Source: Methylomicrobium agile (GTDB lineage: Bacteria; Pseudomonadota; Gammaproteobacteria; Methylococcales; Methylomonadaceae). From it: a stretch of 64,000 nt of DNA. How positions within the stretch are numbered: position 1 is the first letter of the stretch; each line of letters opens with the position of its first letter. The position numbers and the translations under genes were made by a program. The stretch covers positions 3,241,001 to 3,305,000 of the forward strand of contig NZ_JPOJ01000001.1 of the NCBI RefSeq assembly GCF_000733855.1. Reading direction: 5' to 3'. Under the pieces are notes generated by a model. It did not search any database. It had not been told where the DNA came from and saw only the letters and a list, made by a program, of their open reading frames with translations. Shown piece after piece: positions 8,265 to 17,112 of the stretch.

Positions 8265-11014
8265 GCGTTCTCCTCGATTGGATCAATGCGGATGAGGCCG
8301 GTATCGGGATGATACAGATAAGTATCATTGTAGTGTTTAGCTATAAATTGATCGTTTTCTTGACGTTGCATAGAAAGCCAAATTAACCCCTCTTGATCGG
8401 ATATCGGTAACCGATCGTGTTTTCCCCAACTGCTTGGTACGGCAACGCTGTTCAGATTGATGGCTTCCGATCGTTGGCTTTCATCCATCTCATCGATCAT
8501 TTTGCCGTTTAACAGGCATCGCCGTCCCTGTGAGTCGAGATAGACAGGAATGACGTTCAGGCTCATGTCCCCGTCACGGGTAAGGACGGAAACATTCGCA
8601 TCATTATCCGAAAGTTCGTGCATGCTGCTGTTAATCAACTGCTTCGCCAACATCTTGCTGGTGTAGCAGTCTTTATCGTAGACATCGTAGCTTTTCAGCA
8701 CCGATTCAGGTTCATCCGGCCATGCATTTTCATCATAAACTTTCTCGATCCAATCCCTATAAGCTGTCGGAAAGGTGATTTGTAAATCTTCGTCACCTCC
8801 GGCAGTTTCCAAAAGCCGTTGAGTGCGCCAAAGCACCCGACTGTTGCCGTAGATGACTTCGTGCAATGCGTAATCCGGCTCGATCGGCAGCAGTACGGTA
8901 CAAATCGGATCGGCAAAGAGCTTCGGCCTGTCCGGCCGATTTTTGGCATGACGATGCAAACGGCCCATGCGTTGAAACAATAAATCTGCCGGGCAAAGCT
9001 GAGTTACCAGCCAGTCGAAGTCGAGATCGAGAGATTGCTCGACCACTTGCGTCGCTATCAACAAATGACCTTGGTTTCTGATATTTTTCGGGTGCGGTTC
9101 GGGGCCGAACCAATCCAGGACCTTACGCTCCTTGTCCTGGCGGTGGCCGAAGATGAAGCGGGAATGGAACAGCAGGCATTGCTCCGCTGTGAGTATTGCC
9201 GATTGTTCGATGAGCACTTGGCAGCGTTGATAAAGCTGCTGGGCGTCAGCGACCAGATTGCACACCAGGCAAACTTGCGCGCCTTGTTCAACCGCGTCCA
9301 GTAACCGTTGTAGGAACAAGGCGTCCGGCAATAGTTCGGGATATTTTATTAGCTCTAGACCGACGGTAACCGGTTTAGGCTGCTGCTCGGGCATCTCCAT
9401 GAGATCGAAAGTTTCAACTTGTCCGGCGCTGTAATGGCTGATAATCGGATAAGTCTGATTGACGACCTCATATTGACATGCCCATGCCGCAGCCAGCTGC
9501 CGTTTTTGCCCGGACGGCAACGTCGCTGACAGTAAAATCGCACTGCCGCCGGCAAGGCGTTGCTGTTCCAGCACGGCATCCATGAGTCCATACATGTAAC
9601 TGTCATAGGCATGAACTTCGTCGATGATCAAAACGCTTCGGCCCAGGCCGAATCCGCGCACAAATTTATGCTTGACCGGCAACACCGATACGAAGACTTG
9701 GTCGACCGTGCACACCCCAATCTGGCCGAGAAAAACCCGTTTACGGCTTTGTGCCAGCCAGTTGCCGCATTGCACCCAGGCTTCTTCATTGCCTTGGGCG
9801 GTTTGGGGGCGACAGGCTTGTTTTAAATCGATGAAATCTTGTTGATATTTGGCTCGCCCGTGTGCTAGTACGACATTGGTCTGATTGGCAAACAGCAGCG
9901 GCGCGGCTTTTTCCAGACGGCTCAACATCGCATTGGCAGTTGCCTGAGTCGGCAAGGCAAACACAATGCTGTCGGCCAAACCCAAAGCCAATAATTGCCA
10001 GGCATAAGCCAATGCCGTTTCGGTTTTGCCTGAGCCGGTGGAGGCTTCGATCAGCGTCATGCCGGGTGTTTTGGGTAGGCGTTCGATCAGGCACTGGACT
10101 TGTCTGGGAGAGTTGCCGTTCAGTAACACATCGATCGATTGATAAGGCTGAACCTGGCTGATAACGCCGGCCTCCTGTAAAATGCTTCCGGCAATTTCCA
10201 ATCGCTGCTCATACCACTGGGTTAATTTTTCAAGATCAGGACATGGCTGCTTGTCATAGCGAAACCAGTCGCACGACCCCAACCAATCAGCGACCGAACA
10301 AAATCCTGCCAGCATCGTCGCCGGCGATTGCTTATTTTTGGTTTGCTCAAGTAGCGGCGGCGTATCCGCCAATGTTAGCCCTGCAGGAACAAGAAATAAC
10401 CGTTCTAAAGCTTGAAGCCACTGTAACCTGGCTTGCTTGAAAGTATCCAACAGGGTTTCGGAAGCGAATAGGCTATATTTCGGCGCGTCTTTCTCGTGTT
10501 CGCCCGGCACAATACCGTGATGGCCGACCACCGGCGCCAGCCAACTTGACCAGGCCAGCCATTCATCATTATCGTCAAAGTAAAAATCGCCGTCCCCGGA
10601 AGAGAAGCGCGGATGTTGATCGCGATAAAACCAGTAAAGCCCGGCCGGCCCGTGGTTATATTCTTTAATTGCTTGGCCGGTCAGTTGTGTAGGAATGGCA
10701 TTCAATTCGGCATTGACGTTTTCCCAGGCTTCTCGCGCCTTGCGCTGGAAGCGCAAATCGAATTTGCCGTAATCATGTAAAGCGATAAAAAACAGTAGCC
10801 ATGCCCGGCTTTTTTCTTCATCCAATCCAGTAATGTCCGTGAAACAACGTTTAATATCGTAGCTCCGGTTCAGCCAAATATCAGCAACTGCCGCCACATC
10901 CAGACAATGATAAGGCAGCAAATGATAAGCCGGACCTCCGCTATCAGTTTCAGGTTTAGCCTTGCCCCAATAGCGGTAATACAACGGAATTTCTTTATTC
11001 GTTTCTTCTGCCAT
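8261..11014 (-). CDS. cas3: Cas3, CRISPR helicase-nuclease
   Basis: A fused HD nuclease and superfamily 2 helicase of about 917 residues that degrades target DNA after Cascade recruitment. The HD domain comes first: His near 36, HD near 80-81 in ALHDYGKFD, HH near 165 in VVGHHGI and D near 243 in VADWLGS. The helicase motifs follow: Walker A EASTGSGKTE near 325, DEVH near 466, SATLP near 497 and GRLHRHAKNRP in motif VI. The ATG at 11014 was chosen; a TTG at 11020 in the same frame is an alternative. Full length and intact. Confidence 0.95.
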   Translation of the reverse strand: MAEETNKEIPLYYRYWGKAKPETDSGGPAYHLLPYHCLDVAAVADIWLNRSYDIKRCFTDITGLDEEKSRAWLLFFIALHDYGKFDLRFQRKAREAWENVNAELNAIPTQLTGQAIKEYNHGPAGLYWFYRDQHPRFSSGDGDFYFDDNDEWLAWSSWLAPVVGHHGIVPGEHEKDAPKYSLFASETLLDTFKQARLQWLQALERLFLVPAGLTLADTPPLLEQTKNKQSPATMLAGFCSVADWLGSCDWFRYDKQPCPDLEKLTQWYEQRLEIAGSILQEAGVISQVQPYQSIDVLLNGNSPRQVQCLIERLPKTPGMTLIEASTGSGKTETALAYAWQLLALGLADSIVFALPTQATANAMLSRLEKAAPLLFANQTNVVLAHGRAKYQQDFIDLKQACRPQTAQGNEEAWVQCGNWLAQSRKRVFLGQIGVCTVDQVFVSVLPVKHKFVRGFGLGRSVLIIDEVHAYDSYMYGLMDAVLEQQRLAGGSAILLSATLPSGQKRQLAAAWACQYEVVNQTYPIISHYSAGQVETFDLMEMPEQQPKPVTVGLELIKYPELLPDALFLQRLLDAVEQGAQVCLVCNLVADAQQLYQRCQVLIEQSAILTAEQCLLFHSRFIFGHRQDKERKVLDWFGPEPHPKNIRNQGHLLIATQVVEQSLDLDFDWLVTQLCPADLLFQRMGRLHRHAKNRPDRPKLFADPICTVLLPIEPDYALHEVIYGNSRVLWRTQRLLETAGGDEDLQITFPTAYRDWIEKVYDENAWPDEPESVLKSYDVYDKDCYTSKMLAKQLINSSMHELSDNDANVSVLTRDGDMSLNVIPVYLDSQGRRCLLNGKMIDEMDESQRSEAINLNSVAVPSSWGKHDRLPISDQEGLIWLSMQRQENDQFIAKHYNDTYLYHPDTGLIRIDPIEENA

Positions 11015-11068
11015 CGTCAATGTCGCCGGTTTTTTTAACTCGAAATTGCATTATCCATAGCCACCGTA

Positions 11069-12069
11069 TCATTCGATGATCCCAATCTCGTCTTTTCGGT
11101 AAATTTTTTTCATCTCCTGGATTTCATCCCGAACGGCCTGCCTTAAAAACGCCGGTTCGAGGACTTCGACATGTGGCGGCCGTGTTTGAGGATGTCCATC
11201 AACAATTCGCGGTGGTCGCCGAACGGGAAGGCGAGTTCGTAGCTGCTGTCGTCGAGCCAGCGGCCCTGTTGTTCGGAATGCCAGTGTTCGTCTTTGATCC
11301 AGCGGGCGCGTTCGGGGGTGAATTTGAGTTTGGCGAGATGCTCGGCTTTGCCTGAAAAGATGCCGTAGGCGGAAGAGAAATAGGTATCCAGCTCGGCGCG
11401 GGGAATGATTTTGGCGGGCCGGTCGAGCCGGGCGGCGGTTTGGATGTTTTCGACCGCAAAAATGCGCAGCTCGTTTTTCAGGTGGCACCAGGCGTCGAGA
11501 TACCAGTTGTCGCGGTAATGAACCAGGGTCTGCGGCGATACGTCGCGTTCGGTCGTTTCGCCGTCGCTGCGCGCCTTGTAGGTCAAACGCAGCTGCCGGC
11601 GGTCGAACAACGCGGAGGCGATTTTGTTGAACAGCGGATTGATGCCTTTTTGCCGGGCAGCCATGGCGAGGATTTTGACGCTTTCGAGTTTGCGTCCGGC
11701 GCTGGTGTTATCCAACGCGAGCAATTTCTCTACGCGCTTTTGCAACTGGATCACGTGTTCGCCGAAGATGCCTTGTGACAGTTTGCTGAGCAGCGTGTGG
11801 CAGGTCAACAATCCCCAAAGTTCATCGGCGCTAAACCACAATCCGGGCAATTCATAGGGATGCGCACCATTTTCATTGCCATAGGTGTAGCCGTTCAATT
11901 GCCGGTTGTACACGATCGGCGCAGCGAAGTGGTTGCGCATCAGGCTTATCAAGCGTTTGACGGTGATTTCGGAACATTCCAGTTGTTCCTGAAGGTCTCT
12001 ATTGGCGATCGGCGTACGGCGGCCGGATAGGATATGGTGCAGTTGGTAAATACGTTCGAAGCGTTCCAT
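11069..12069 (-). pseudogene. WYL-domain transcriptional regulator, frameshifted near the C-terminus
   Basis: The first frame (12069 to 11143, 308 residues) encodes an N-terminal helix-turn-helix (residues 1-60, ERIYQLHHIL...TVKRLISLMR) and a WYL domain (LVHYRDNWYLDAWCHLKNELRIF). It ends abnormally after ELLMDILKHG. A one-base shift at about 11176-11181 gives a second frame reading PPHVEVLEPAFLRQAVRDEI down to a stop at 11069, which is the normal end of WYL regulators. The joined product would have about 333 residues. WYL proteins regulate several CRISPR loci, and this gene lies 54 bp upstream of the cas3 ATG in the same direction, so a role in cas expression is likely. The 308-residue form may still fold; a sequencing error is the other explanation. 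Confidence 0.85.
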
Positions 12070-12108
12070 GTCTGGATACTAGGCCTTAGAGTGAGGACAA
12101 TATAAACG

Positions 12109-12145
12109 CTCAAGTGGTTTTATTCGGTATTCAAAACCACTTGAG
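12109..12145. promoter_or_regulatory. Perfect 13-bp inverted repeat upstream of the WYL gene
   Basis: CTCAAGTGGTTTT (12109-12121) and its exact complement (12133-12145) flank an 11-base loop. The palindrome ends 40 bp upstream of the WYL regulator ATG. There is no T-tract on either side, which argues against an intrinsic terminator and for an operator, perhaps for autoregulation. A terminator without T-tract cannot be excluded. Confidence 0.45.
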
Positions 12146-12523
12146 AGATTCACTTATTGTAGTCTAATTTTTAGCAGCGACCAGCCCTGGTTTGCTTTGG
12201 ACATTAATAAGGCGTGAGAGTTGTCATGGTTAATTGCTCTTTAATGTGGGTTTGTGTTGGGTAGGGTCATCCATGGGCTTATTCAAGGCGGTGAAACCGG
12301 CTACGTAATATCGATATTGATCAGTTTGGAACAATGATCCTTACAGGGGGCGAATGAAGCGTTACGCGAAATCCGTATTCCAAAGGTTTCATGGTTAGTG
12401 CACGGCTTCCAGTTGCGAAGCCGTAAGAATTTTACCGGTGTTTCGCCATCCCGGCAGCCAATAGTCCGGAAAATAATGCATGGGTTGCCCATAAAGGGTT
12501 TTTATAGGACAGTCGGGACGGCG
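12146..12523. other. Intergenic region without a recognised gene
   Basis: This stretch lies between the divergent upstream side of the WYL regulator and the end of the RES toxin gene. The only open frame (12301-12492, minus, 63 codons) has no recognisable protein, no ribosome site I trust, and unusual composition. A TGCTCTTTAA at 12235-12244 resembles a boxA core, but no stable RNA follows it. Confidence 0.5.
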
Positions 12524-13240
12524 TCAGAATGATTGCCCCGGTTGGTAACGGTTTTTTTGATAAATCTCCGTGATGGCTTCTCCGTTCCATACATAACAAA
12601 AATGCGGGCCTTGCCGAACGGGAGAGAGCACGCGCGGTTTAAAGACGGCTATACATTCCCCGCCGGCATAACGGACACTGTCGTAAACGATGCCGTTCGA
12701 TCCCGTGCCGTGCAATGCTTTCGCCAGTGCTTGAGGATGGCTATAACTCTCCGGGTCGTCTGTATAAATAGCCGGCATCCGCGATTGCATCTTTCGAATA
12801 TCATGCAGTTCGGAGTCCAAATCCGAAGCATAACTGCGCATGTCAATTTCTATCGGCGGCTCGTTCGTCGCCGCCAGAAACCTGGCTTTATGGAACCGGG
12901 TTTCGGCGATGGCCGTATCCATGTCGCTGCCGGCGTAGTAAACCCCATAAGTGCCGTCCGTAAACCGGCTTCCTTCGGGGGTGAGGTGAGTGAACGCAGC
13001 CATGATCGGCGTTGTTCCGGGACCCGAGATACGGTCTTCGAAGGGAACCCGCATGATGTCGCCCGATTCGTCCAACAACCGGTCATTGGTCAGCGCTTCG
13101 ATGGCGAAAACAATGTCCAGGTCTTCCGGCTCGGCGACCCGGTCGAATAATCCGGACGGCGGAAACCGGCTCGGCACCAGCCGCCAACAGGGCCGCCAGA
13201 CCACACGATTGATCGGCGGCGTCGGCATATGATTCATCAT
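12524..13240 (-). CDS. RES-domain toxin
   Basis: A 238-residue RES-domain protein; this family depletes NAD+ by phosphorolysis or glycohydrolysis (MbcT and related toxins) or ADP-ribosylates targets (ParT). The segment YGVYYAGSDMDTAIAETRFH is the conserved core, with Y, E and R at the expected spacing, and NGIVYDSVRYAGGECIAVF supplies the second conserved block. The ATG overlaps the stop of the upstream Xre-type antitoxin by 4 bp. Full length. Confidence 0.92.
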   Translation of the reverse strand: MMNHMPTPPINRVVWRPCWRLVPSRFPPSGLFDRVAEPEDLDIVFAIEALTNDRLLDESGDIMRVPFEDRISGPGTTPIMAAFTHLTPEGSRFTDGTYGVYYAGSDMDTAIAETRFHKARFLAATNEPPIEIDMRSYASDLDSELHDIRKMQSRMPAIYTDDPESYSHPQALAKALHGTGSNGIVYDSVRYAGGECIAVFKPRVLSPVRQGPHFCYVWNGEAITEIYQKNRYQPGQSF

Positions 13241-13635
13241 CCGCGCTGCCCGTCGAGGTATTGCCGGACGATATACAAATCGATGACGCGGCCTTTCAGC
13301 ATTCGGTCAAGCGCGGATTTGCCTTGAAACAAGGCTACGGAATTCGGGCGCTTGATCCATTGGTCGGCCGCTTCGGGTTTTGGCAATAAAATCTGCAAGG
13401 CTTTGTAAATACCGAAGATATAGGAGAGCCTTTCCAGTTTGTCGGGATTCAACTTGGCCAGTTCGGGCTGCTTTTTCCATTTGAAAAAAGTGCTGCGGGA
13501 ATCCACTCCCAACAACGTCATCGCTTCCTCCGTGCTGAGCTTCCAGGCTTCCGCGATATTAAAAAAAGTCCGTAACGCACTTTTTGCCACCGTGGCCTGG
13601 TCAAGGCCGGGGCGGTCTTTTGCGATAGATAACAC
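13237..13635 (-). CDS. Xre/MbcA/ParS-type antitoxin
   Basis: A 132-residue protein with an N-terminal helix-turn-helix-like region (TEEAMTLLGVDSRSTFFKWKK) and the C-terminal DUF2384-type segment (LPKPEAADQWIKRPNSVALFQGKSALDRML) that blocks the active site of RES toxins. It starts with GTG, preceded by a strong AGGAGG at the right distance. The gene overlaps the RES toxin by 4 bp. This kind of operon is usually autoregulated by the antitoxin. Confidence 0.92.
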   Translation of the reverse strand: MLSIAKDRPGLDQATVAKSALRTFFNIAEAWKLSTEEAMTLLGVDSRSTFFKWKKQPELAKLNPDKLERLSYIFGIYKALQILLPKPEAADQWIKRPNSVALFQGKSALDRMLKGRVIDLYIVRQYLDGQRG

Positions 13636-13798
13636 GCCGTACCTCCTAAATGGGTTTATTTATGTATTATAATAAAAATTAAGTCTATATATGGACTTTG
13701 TCAAGCATTTTGTCTTTTTCCTAGGAATTTATCTTGGGCTTGTAGTCTGCGAACGGCCGGTTCGTGTAGTAGGCCGGATATTGGCATGCCCAGCGTGT

Positions 13799-13854
13799 GT
13801 AGAAGCGGCTTCAGCCGCGACCGAGGCATCTGTCGAGGCGGAAGCTGCCTCTAC
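13799..13854. repeat. Inverted pair of REP-like elements (BIME)
   Basis: The unit at 13799-13821 (gtagaagcggcttcagccgc core) and the inverted unit at 13832-13854 match in about 19 of 23 positions. Each contains its own small hairpin (GCGGCT/AGCCGC). This resembles the REP sequences common in gammaproteobacterial intergenic regions. Confidence 0.7.
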
Positions 13855-14031
13855 AACGATTCGCATTCGGGAAGTTAATTACTGACCAAATCCTAGGTAA
13901 ACGTCTTTTCTGCTTCCGAATAGAAACCTGGATTAGAGTATTTTCATATTGTTTCCATATCGTTGCCCGACGTGTGGATGGCGATCATGTTTCGGAATAT
14001 TGTATTGATCCGAAACCATGCCATTGGAAAT

Positions 14032-14058
14032 GTCGGGTACAAAAAGCGCGTACCCGAC
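14032..14058. repeat. Short palindromic repeat, GTCGGGTAC type
   Basis: GTCGGGTAC and its exact complement are separated by nine bases. A close relative with GTCGGGTTA arms occurs at 55929-55955, so this is a dispersed family and not a local terminator. Confidence 0.6.
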
Positions 14059-14512
14059 CTACAGGGCTGCGGCAATTTTGTGAAAAGAATTGCCTTGTGT
14101 CGGCATGTTCGGAAAACGGTTCCCGGAGATTCGCCGACCGGTTGCCGGAACGGGGAAATGGCTTACGCCGCTGGTGCGCGATGCCCATAGCGATAAGAAC
14201 GGGCTGCTTGTCAGTGCGGCGCCGTTCGGTTCGGGTAACCTGCTTTTTTGAGGGCGGATATCGAGCAGGCGCGCCGGCCCGGCCATCTAACCGCGAGAGC
14301 CTACGGTGAGATGCGGCCCGGGCCGACGCCAAACGATTTTTTCCCGCCGTTACGAAGCGAAGCCCGAAGCCGTGTACCGCGAATCGGCGTCGTCTCTGTT
14401 CACGCGTCTTCGTGCCTCCGGTAACGTAGCGGGCATTCAAGCCAAACCCGAAGGATCGATTCGGGACATTGGCAACTCAAAACCCAGTAAGCCGCTTTTC
14501 GTATTCGCCGCC

Positions 14513-16732
14513 ATGACCAGCCCTGCATTGTCTCCCAACCCCGAAAATTCTCCGCACATCGAGAAACTGCTGGATTCGGCCAATTCCGCCTCGCAGACGG
14601 TGGCGGCGCTGCATGTCGCGTTCATCGCGTTCGCCGCCTATCTCGGCGTGATCGTCTGGGGAACCACGCACGAGGATCTGCTCCGGATCAGTCCGGTCAA
14701 GCTGCCGATTCTGGATGTGGAATTGCCGCTGACGGCTTTTTATTCGTTCGCCCCGTGGATGGTCGTGCTGCTGCATTTCAATCTGCTGATGCAACTGGAG
14801 CTGCTTTCCTGCAAGCTCTGGAATCTGGACCACGATTTGCCCAATACTTCGGCCGGGCAACAAATCCGCGACCGCCTGTTCATCTTTCCTTTTACGCACC
14901 TGATCGTCGGGAGGTCCAATGTCTGGCTGATACGCTGGCTGCTGTCGCTGATCGTCGGCATTACGATCATTGCCTTGCCTTTATTTATGCTGCTGGCAGC
15001 GCAAATCCGTTTTCTGCCGTTTCACGATGAGGCGATCACCTGGTCCCAGCGGTTCGCGGTCTGGGTCGACGCGGTCATGCTGGTCGCGCTCTGGCCGCTG
15101 ATTGCATCGCCGCAGGACCGGGCTGGGGAATGGTGGCAAAACTTCGCCTTCAAACTGTTCGGGTATTGGCCGGCCTCGCTCCACTATCTGTGCGAACTGG
15201 GATGGAACCGGTCGGTCCGGGCGATCCAGCGGCGCTGGCCGAACCGGCATCTGCGCGAAGTCGCCCTGCGGCCGGTTCAGCAAACCGGGACCGAACCCAA
15301 GGGAATGATCGTTCTGATGGTGTCGCTGCCGCTGGTGGTCTTGTTGAGCCTAGTCGCGGTGATACCCGGCAGGATGACCGTCCAGGCTTATTACAGCCCG
15401 GCGAAAAGCGATGCTGGAAACGGCTCTCCGGAGCAGGACTCCGGGTATTTCGAAGACTGGCTGATCCGGAAAGTGCCCGAAACCTGGCTGAGCGTCGCGG
15501 TGCATAAACAGGGGACCATATCCTGCACTTCGCTGGAGCAGGCCGAAAAAACCGAGGCTTCGATTCTTCAGGTGATGCTGGGGCCCTGTGCGTGGTTCGA
15601 CTTGAGCTTTTTTTCGCGCAATCTGAATCTGAAGGAAAGGCGCCTGGTACCGAAAGAAGTCTCTTTGTCCCTGCTGACGCGCGCAACGGACCCGAACAAG
15701 GCAATCCGCGATGCGGCCTTCAAGGAGTTCGACGGCCTCAATTTGCAAAAGCGCGATCTACGTTTCGCCAATTTGCAGGGAGCCCAATTACCCAAGGCGG
15801 ACATTCGCCATGTCCAACTGCAGGGCGCTGTGCTGCTGAGAGCAAAGCTCCAGGGGGTGGCTGGCTGGGACAAGACGCAACTGCAGGGCGCGATCCTGGG
15901 AGGTACGCAACTACAAGGCGCGGTCCTGGTCGAAGCGGATTTGCAGGGCGCGGACCTGCGCGGTGCCGACCTCCAGGGCGCCGACCTGAGCTGGGCGAAC
16001 TTGCAGAGTGCGGACCTGCGCGGGGCGAACCTGCAGGGCGTGGATCTGCGTGGGGCAAAACTGCAGGGTGCCGACCTGCGAGGCGCGAAACTGCAGGGCG
16101 CTACGCTGCGCAAGGCGAATCTGCAAGGCGCGGATCTGGTTTACGCGGAATTGCAGGGCGCGGACCTGGTCCTGGCCGATCTGCAGGGGGCGGAGCTGCG
16201 GGAAACGCAACTGCAGGGGAGCGATTGGTCTGCCGCCAATCTCGACGGTATCTTTATTGCCGATCATGCCTCGCTGGAGTGGGATGCACAGCAACAGCGC
16301 AGCCTGGAAGCGATGCTGAAACCGTTACTCGATGATGAAAAATTCAGCGCCCTGCAGAAACGGATGAAACAGGTCGGCACCGGTTTGTCGCCGGGCAAAG
16401 CGGCCAGCCGGACAAATTGTTACAGCGATCACCGCGTCTTGTTGGGATGCAAATACAAGAGTCCGGCGCAGCTGGATGTTTATCGCACCAAAGTGCTGCA
16501 CCCTAAACTGATCGACCTGGCCTGTTCGGACCCGGCGATTGCCGCCGGTATCGCAAGACGGGCTTTCAACAACTCAACGGAGGATAACCCGGATTCCGGA
16601 CTGGCGGCGGCCCTGCTCAAAGTGCTCGAGGCGCCGAAGTCCTGCGCAGGCTTGGCCGGCTTGTCGGAACAGACCCGCCTGAAACTGCGGGATACTGCGG
16701 AACTCCGCAAGAATGCGGAAAAGCCCCGGTAG
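14513..16732 (+). CDS. Membrane-anchored pentapeptide-repeat protein
   Basis: A 739-residue protein of unknown function, taken from the ATG at 14513 (MTSPALSPNPE); an upstream Met at 14306 would add 69 residues of implausible composition. About five membrane segments are visible (near residues 31-50, 75-97, 139-165, 182-200 and 264-287). Then comes a soluble region and, from about 410 to 580, a long run of pentapeptide repeats of the A(D/N)LQG type, forming a right-handed quadrilateral beta-helix in known members. The tail has a few Cys residues. No partner gene is adjacent. Pentapeptide proteins with membrane anchors are widespread but mostly uncharacterised. Confidence 0.85.
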   Translation: MTSPALSPNPENSPHIEKLLDSANSASQTVAALHVAFIAFAAYLGVIVWGTTHEDLLRISPVKLPILDVELPLTAFYSFAPWMVVLLHFNLLMQLELLSCKLWNLDHDLPNTSAGQQIRDRLFIFPFTHLIVGRSNVWLIRWLLSLIVGITIIALPLFMLLAAQIRFLPFHDEAITWSQRFAVWVDAVMLVALWPLIASPQDRAGEWWQNFAFKLFGYWPASLHYLCELGWNRSVRAIQRRWPNRHLREVALRPVQQTGTEPKGMIVLMVSLPLVVLLSLVAVIPGRMTVQAYYSPAKSDAGNGSPEQDSGYFEDWLIRKVPETWLSVAVHKQGTISCTSLEQAEKTEASILQVMLGPCAWFDLSFFSRNLNLKERRLVPKEVSLSLLTRATDPNKAIRDAAFKEFDGLNLQKRDLRFANLQGAQLPKADIRHVQLQGAVLLRAKLQGVAGWDKTQLQGAILGGTQLQGAVLVEADLQGADLRGADLQGADLSWANLQSADLRGANLQGVDLRGAKLQGADLRGAKLQGATLRKANLQGADLVYAELQGADLVLADLQGAELRETQLQGSDWSAANLDGIFIADHASLEWDAQQQRSLEAMLKPLLDDEKFSALQKRMKQVGTGLSPGKAASRTNCYSDHRVLLGCKYKSPAQLDVYRTKVLHPKLIDLACSDPAIAAGIARRAFNNSTEDNPDSGLAAALLKVLEAPKSCAGLAGLSEQTRLKLRDTAELRKNAEKPR

Positions 16733-16859
16733 CCGCACTGGCCGCATCGTCCATAGGTGCTGTATCCGGCTCGGATTTTGGCCGGTTGAGGAGGGATAAT
16801 ACCGGGTGCATCAAACCCTTGAAGTTGAATTTGAGCGACACGCTATTGGTTTTCGATAC

Positions 16860-16888
16860 AAAAAAGCCGCGAGTTCCGCGGCTTTTTT
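16860..16888. terminator. Intrinsic terminator after tRNA-Gly
   Basis: AAAAAAGCCGCG, a five-base loop and CGCGGCTTTTTT form a perfect 12-bp hairpin including the A/T flanks. It is symmetric, so it can act on both strands. It ends the tRNA cluster, which is read on the minus strand. Confidence 0.9.
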
Positions 16889-16897
16889 GTCATATTT

Positions 16898-16972
16898 TGG
16901 AGCGGGAAACGAGATTCGAACTCGCGACCCCAACCTTGGCAAGGTTGTGCTCTACCACTGAGCTATTCCCGC
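16898..16972 (-). tRNA. tRNA-Gly(GCC), distal copy
   Basis: The minus strand gives a complete cloverleaf: acceptor GCGGGAA/TTCCCGC, D-arm with AGCTCAGTGGTAGAGC, anticodon loop TTGCCAA and T-loop TTCGAAT. The 3' CCA is encoded. It is identical to the copy at 17113-17187. Confidence 0.96.
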
Positions 16973-16982
16973 ATGGATATGA

Positions 16983-17056
16983 TGGAGGCTGCGACCGGAA
17001 TCGAACCGGTATCTACGGCTTTGCAGGCCGCTGCATAACCATTTTGCTACGCAGCC
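16983..17056 (-). tRNA. tRNA-Cys(GCA)
   Basis: The minus strand gives acceptor GGCTGCG/CGCAGCC, anticodon GCA in CTGCAAA, T-loop TTCGATT and an encoded CCA. Only 10 bp separate it from the downstream tRNA-Gly, so the two are processed from one transcript. Confidence 0.96.
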
Positions 17057-17074
17057 TTGATTTTAAATCTAAAT

Positions 17075-17103
17075 AAAAAAGCCGCGAGTTCCGCGGCTTT
17101 TTT
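17075..17103. terminator. Intrinsic terminator between tRNA-Gly and tRNA-Cys
   Basis: An exact second copy of the 29-bp terminator at 16860-16888. Because it lies within the tRNA cluster, the upstream tRNA-Gly should terminate before tRNA-Cys, unless read-through or an extra promoter serves the downstream pair. Confidence 0.85.
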
Positions 17104-17112
17104 GTCATATTT

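Larger units (their letters stand above)
13636..14512. other. Non-coding stretch with palindromic repeats
   Basis: No gene is supported here. The stretch holds a paired REP element (13799-13854) and a separate GTCGGGTAC/GTACCCGAC palindrome (14032-14058). The frame of the downstream pentapeptide gene is open from 14306, but that extension has basic, low-complexity composition and no membrane or repeat signature, so it is treated as untranslated. Confidence 0.55.

Noticed and set aside
12235-12244. TGCTCTTTAA, a boxA-like core on the plus strand
   Set aside because: Only the 10-base core matches and no rRNA, CRISPR array or other stable RNA follows; a chance hit is plausible in 64 kb.
12301-12492. 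63-codon frame on the minus strand
   Set aside because: No ribosome site, no recognisable family and composition unlike neighbouring genes.
13985-14440. 151-codon minus-strand frame before the pentapeptide gene
   Set aside because: Arg-rich composition of a shadow frame, spans a palindromic repeat and has no domain.
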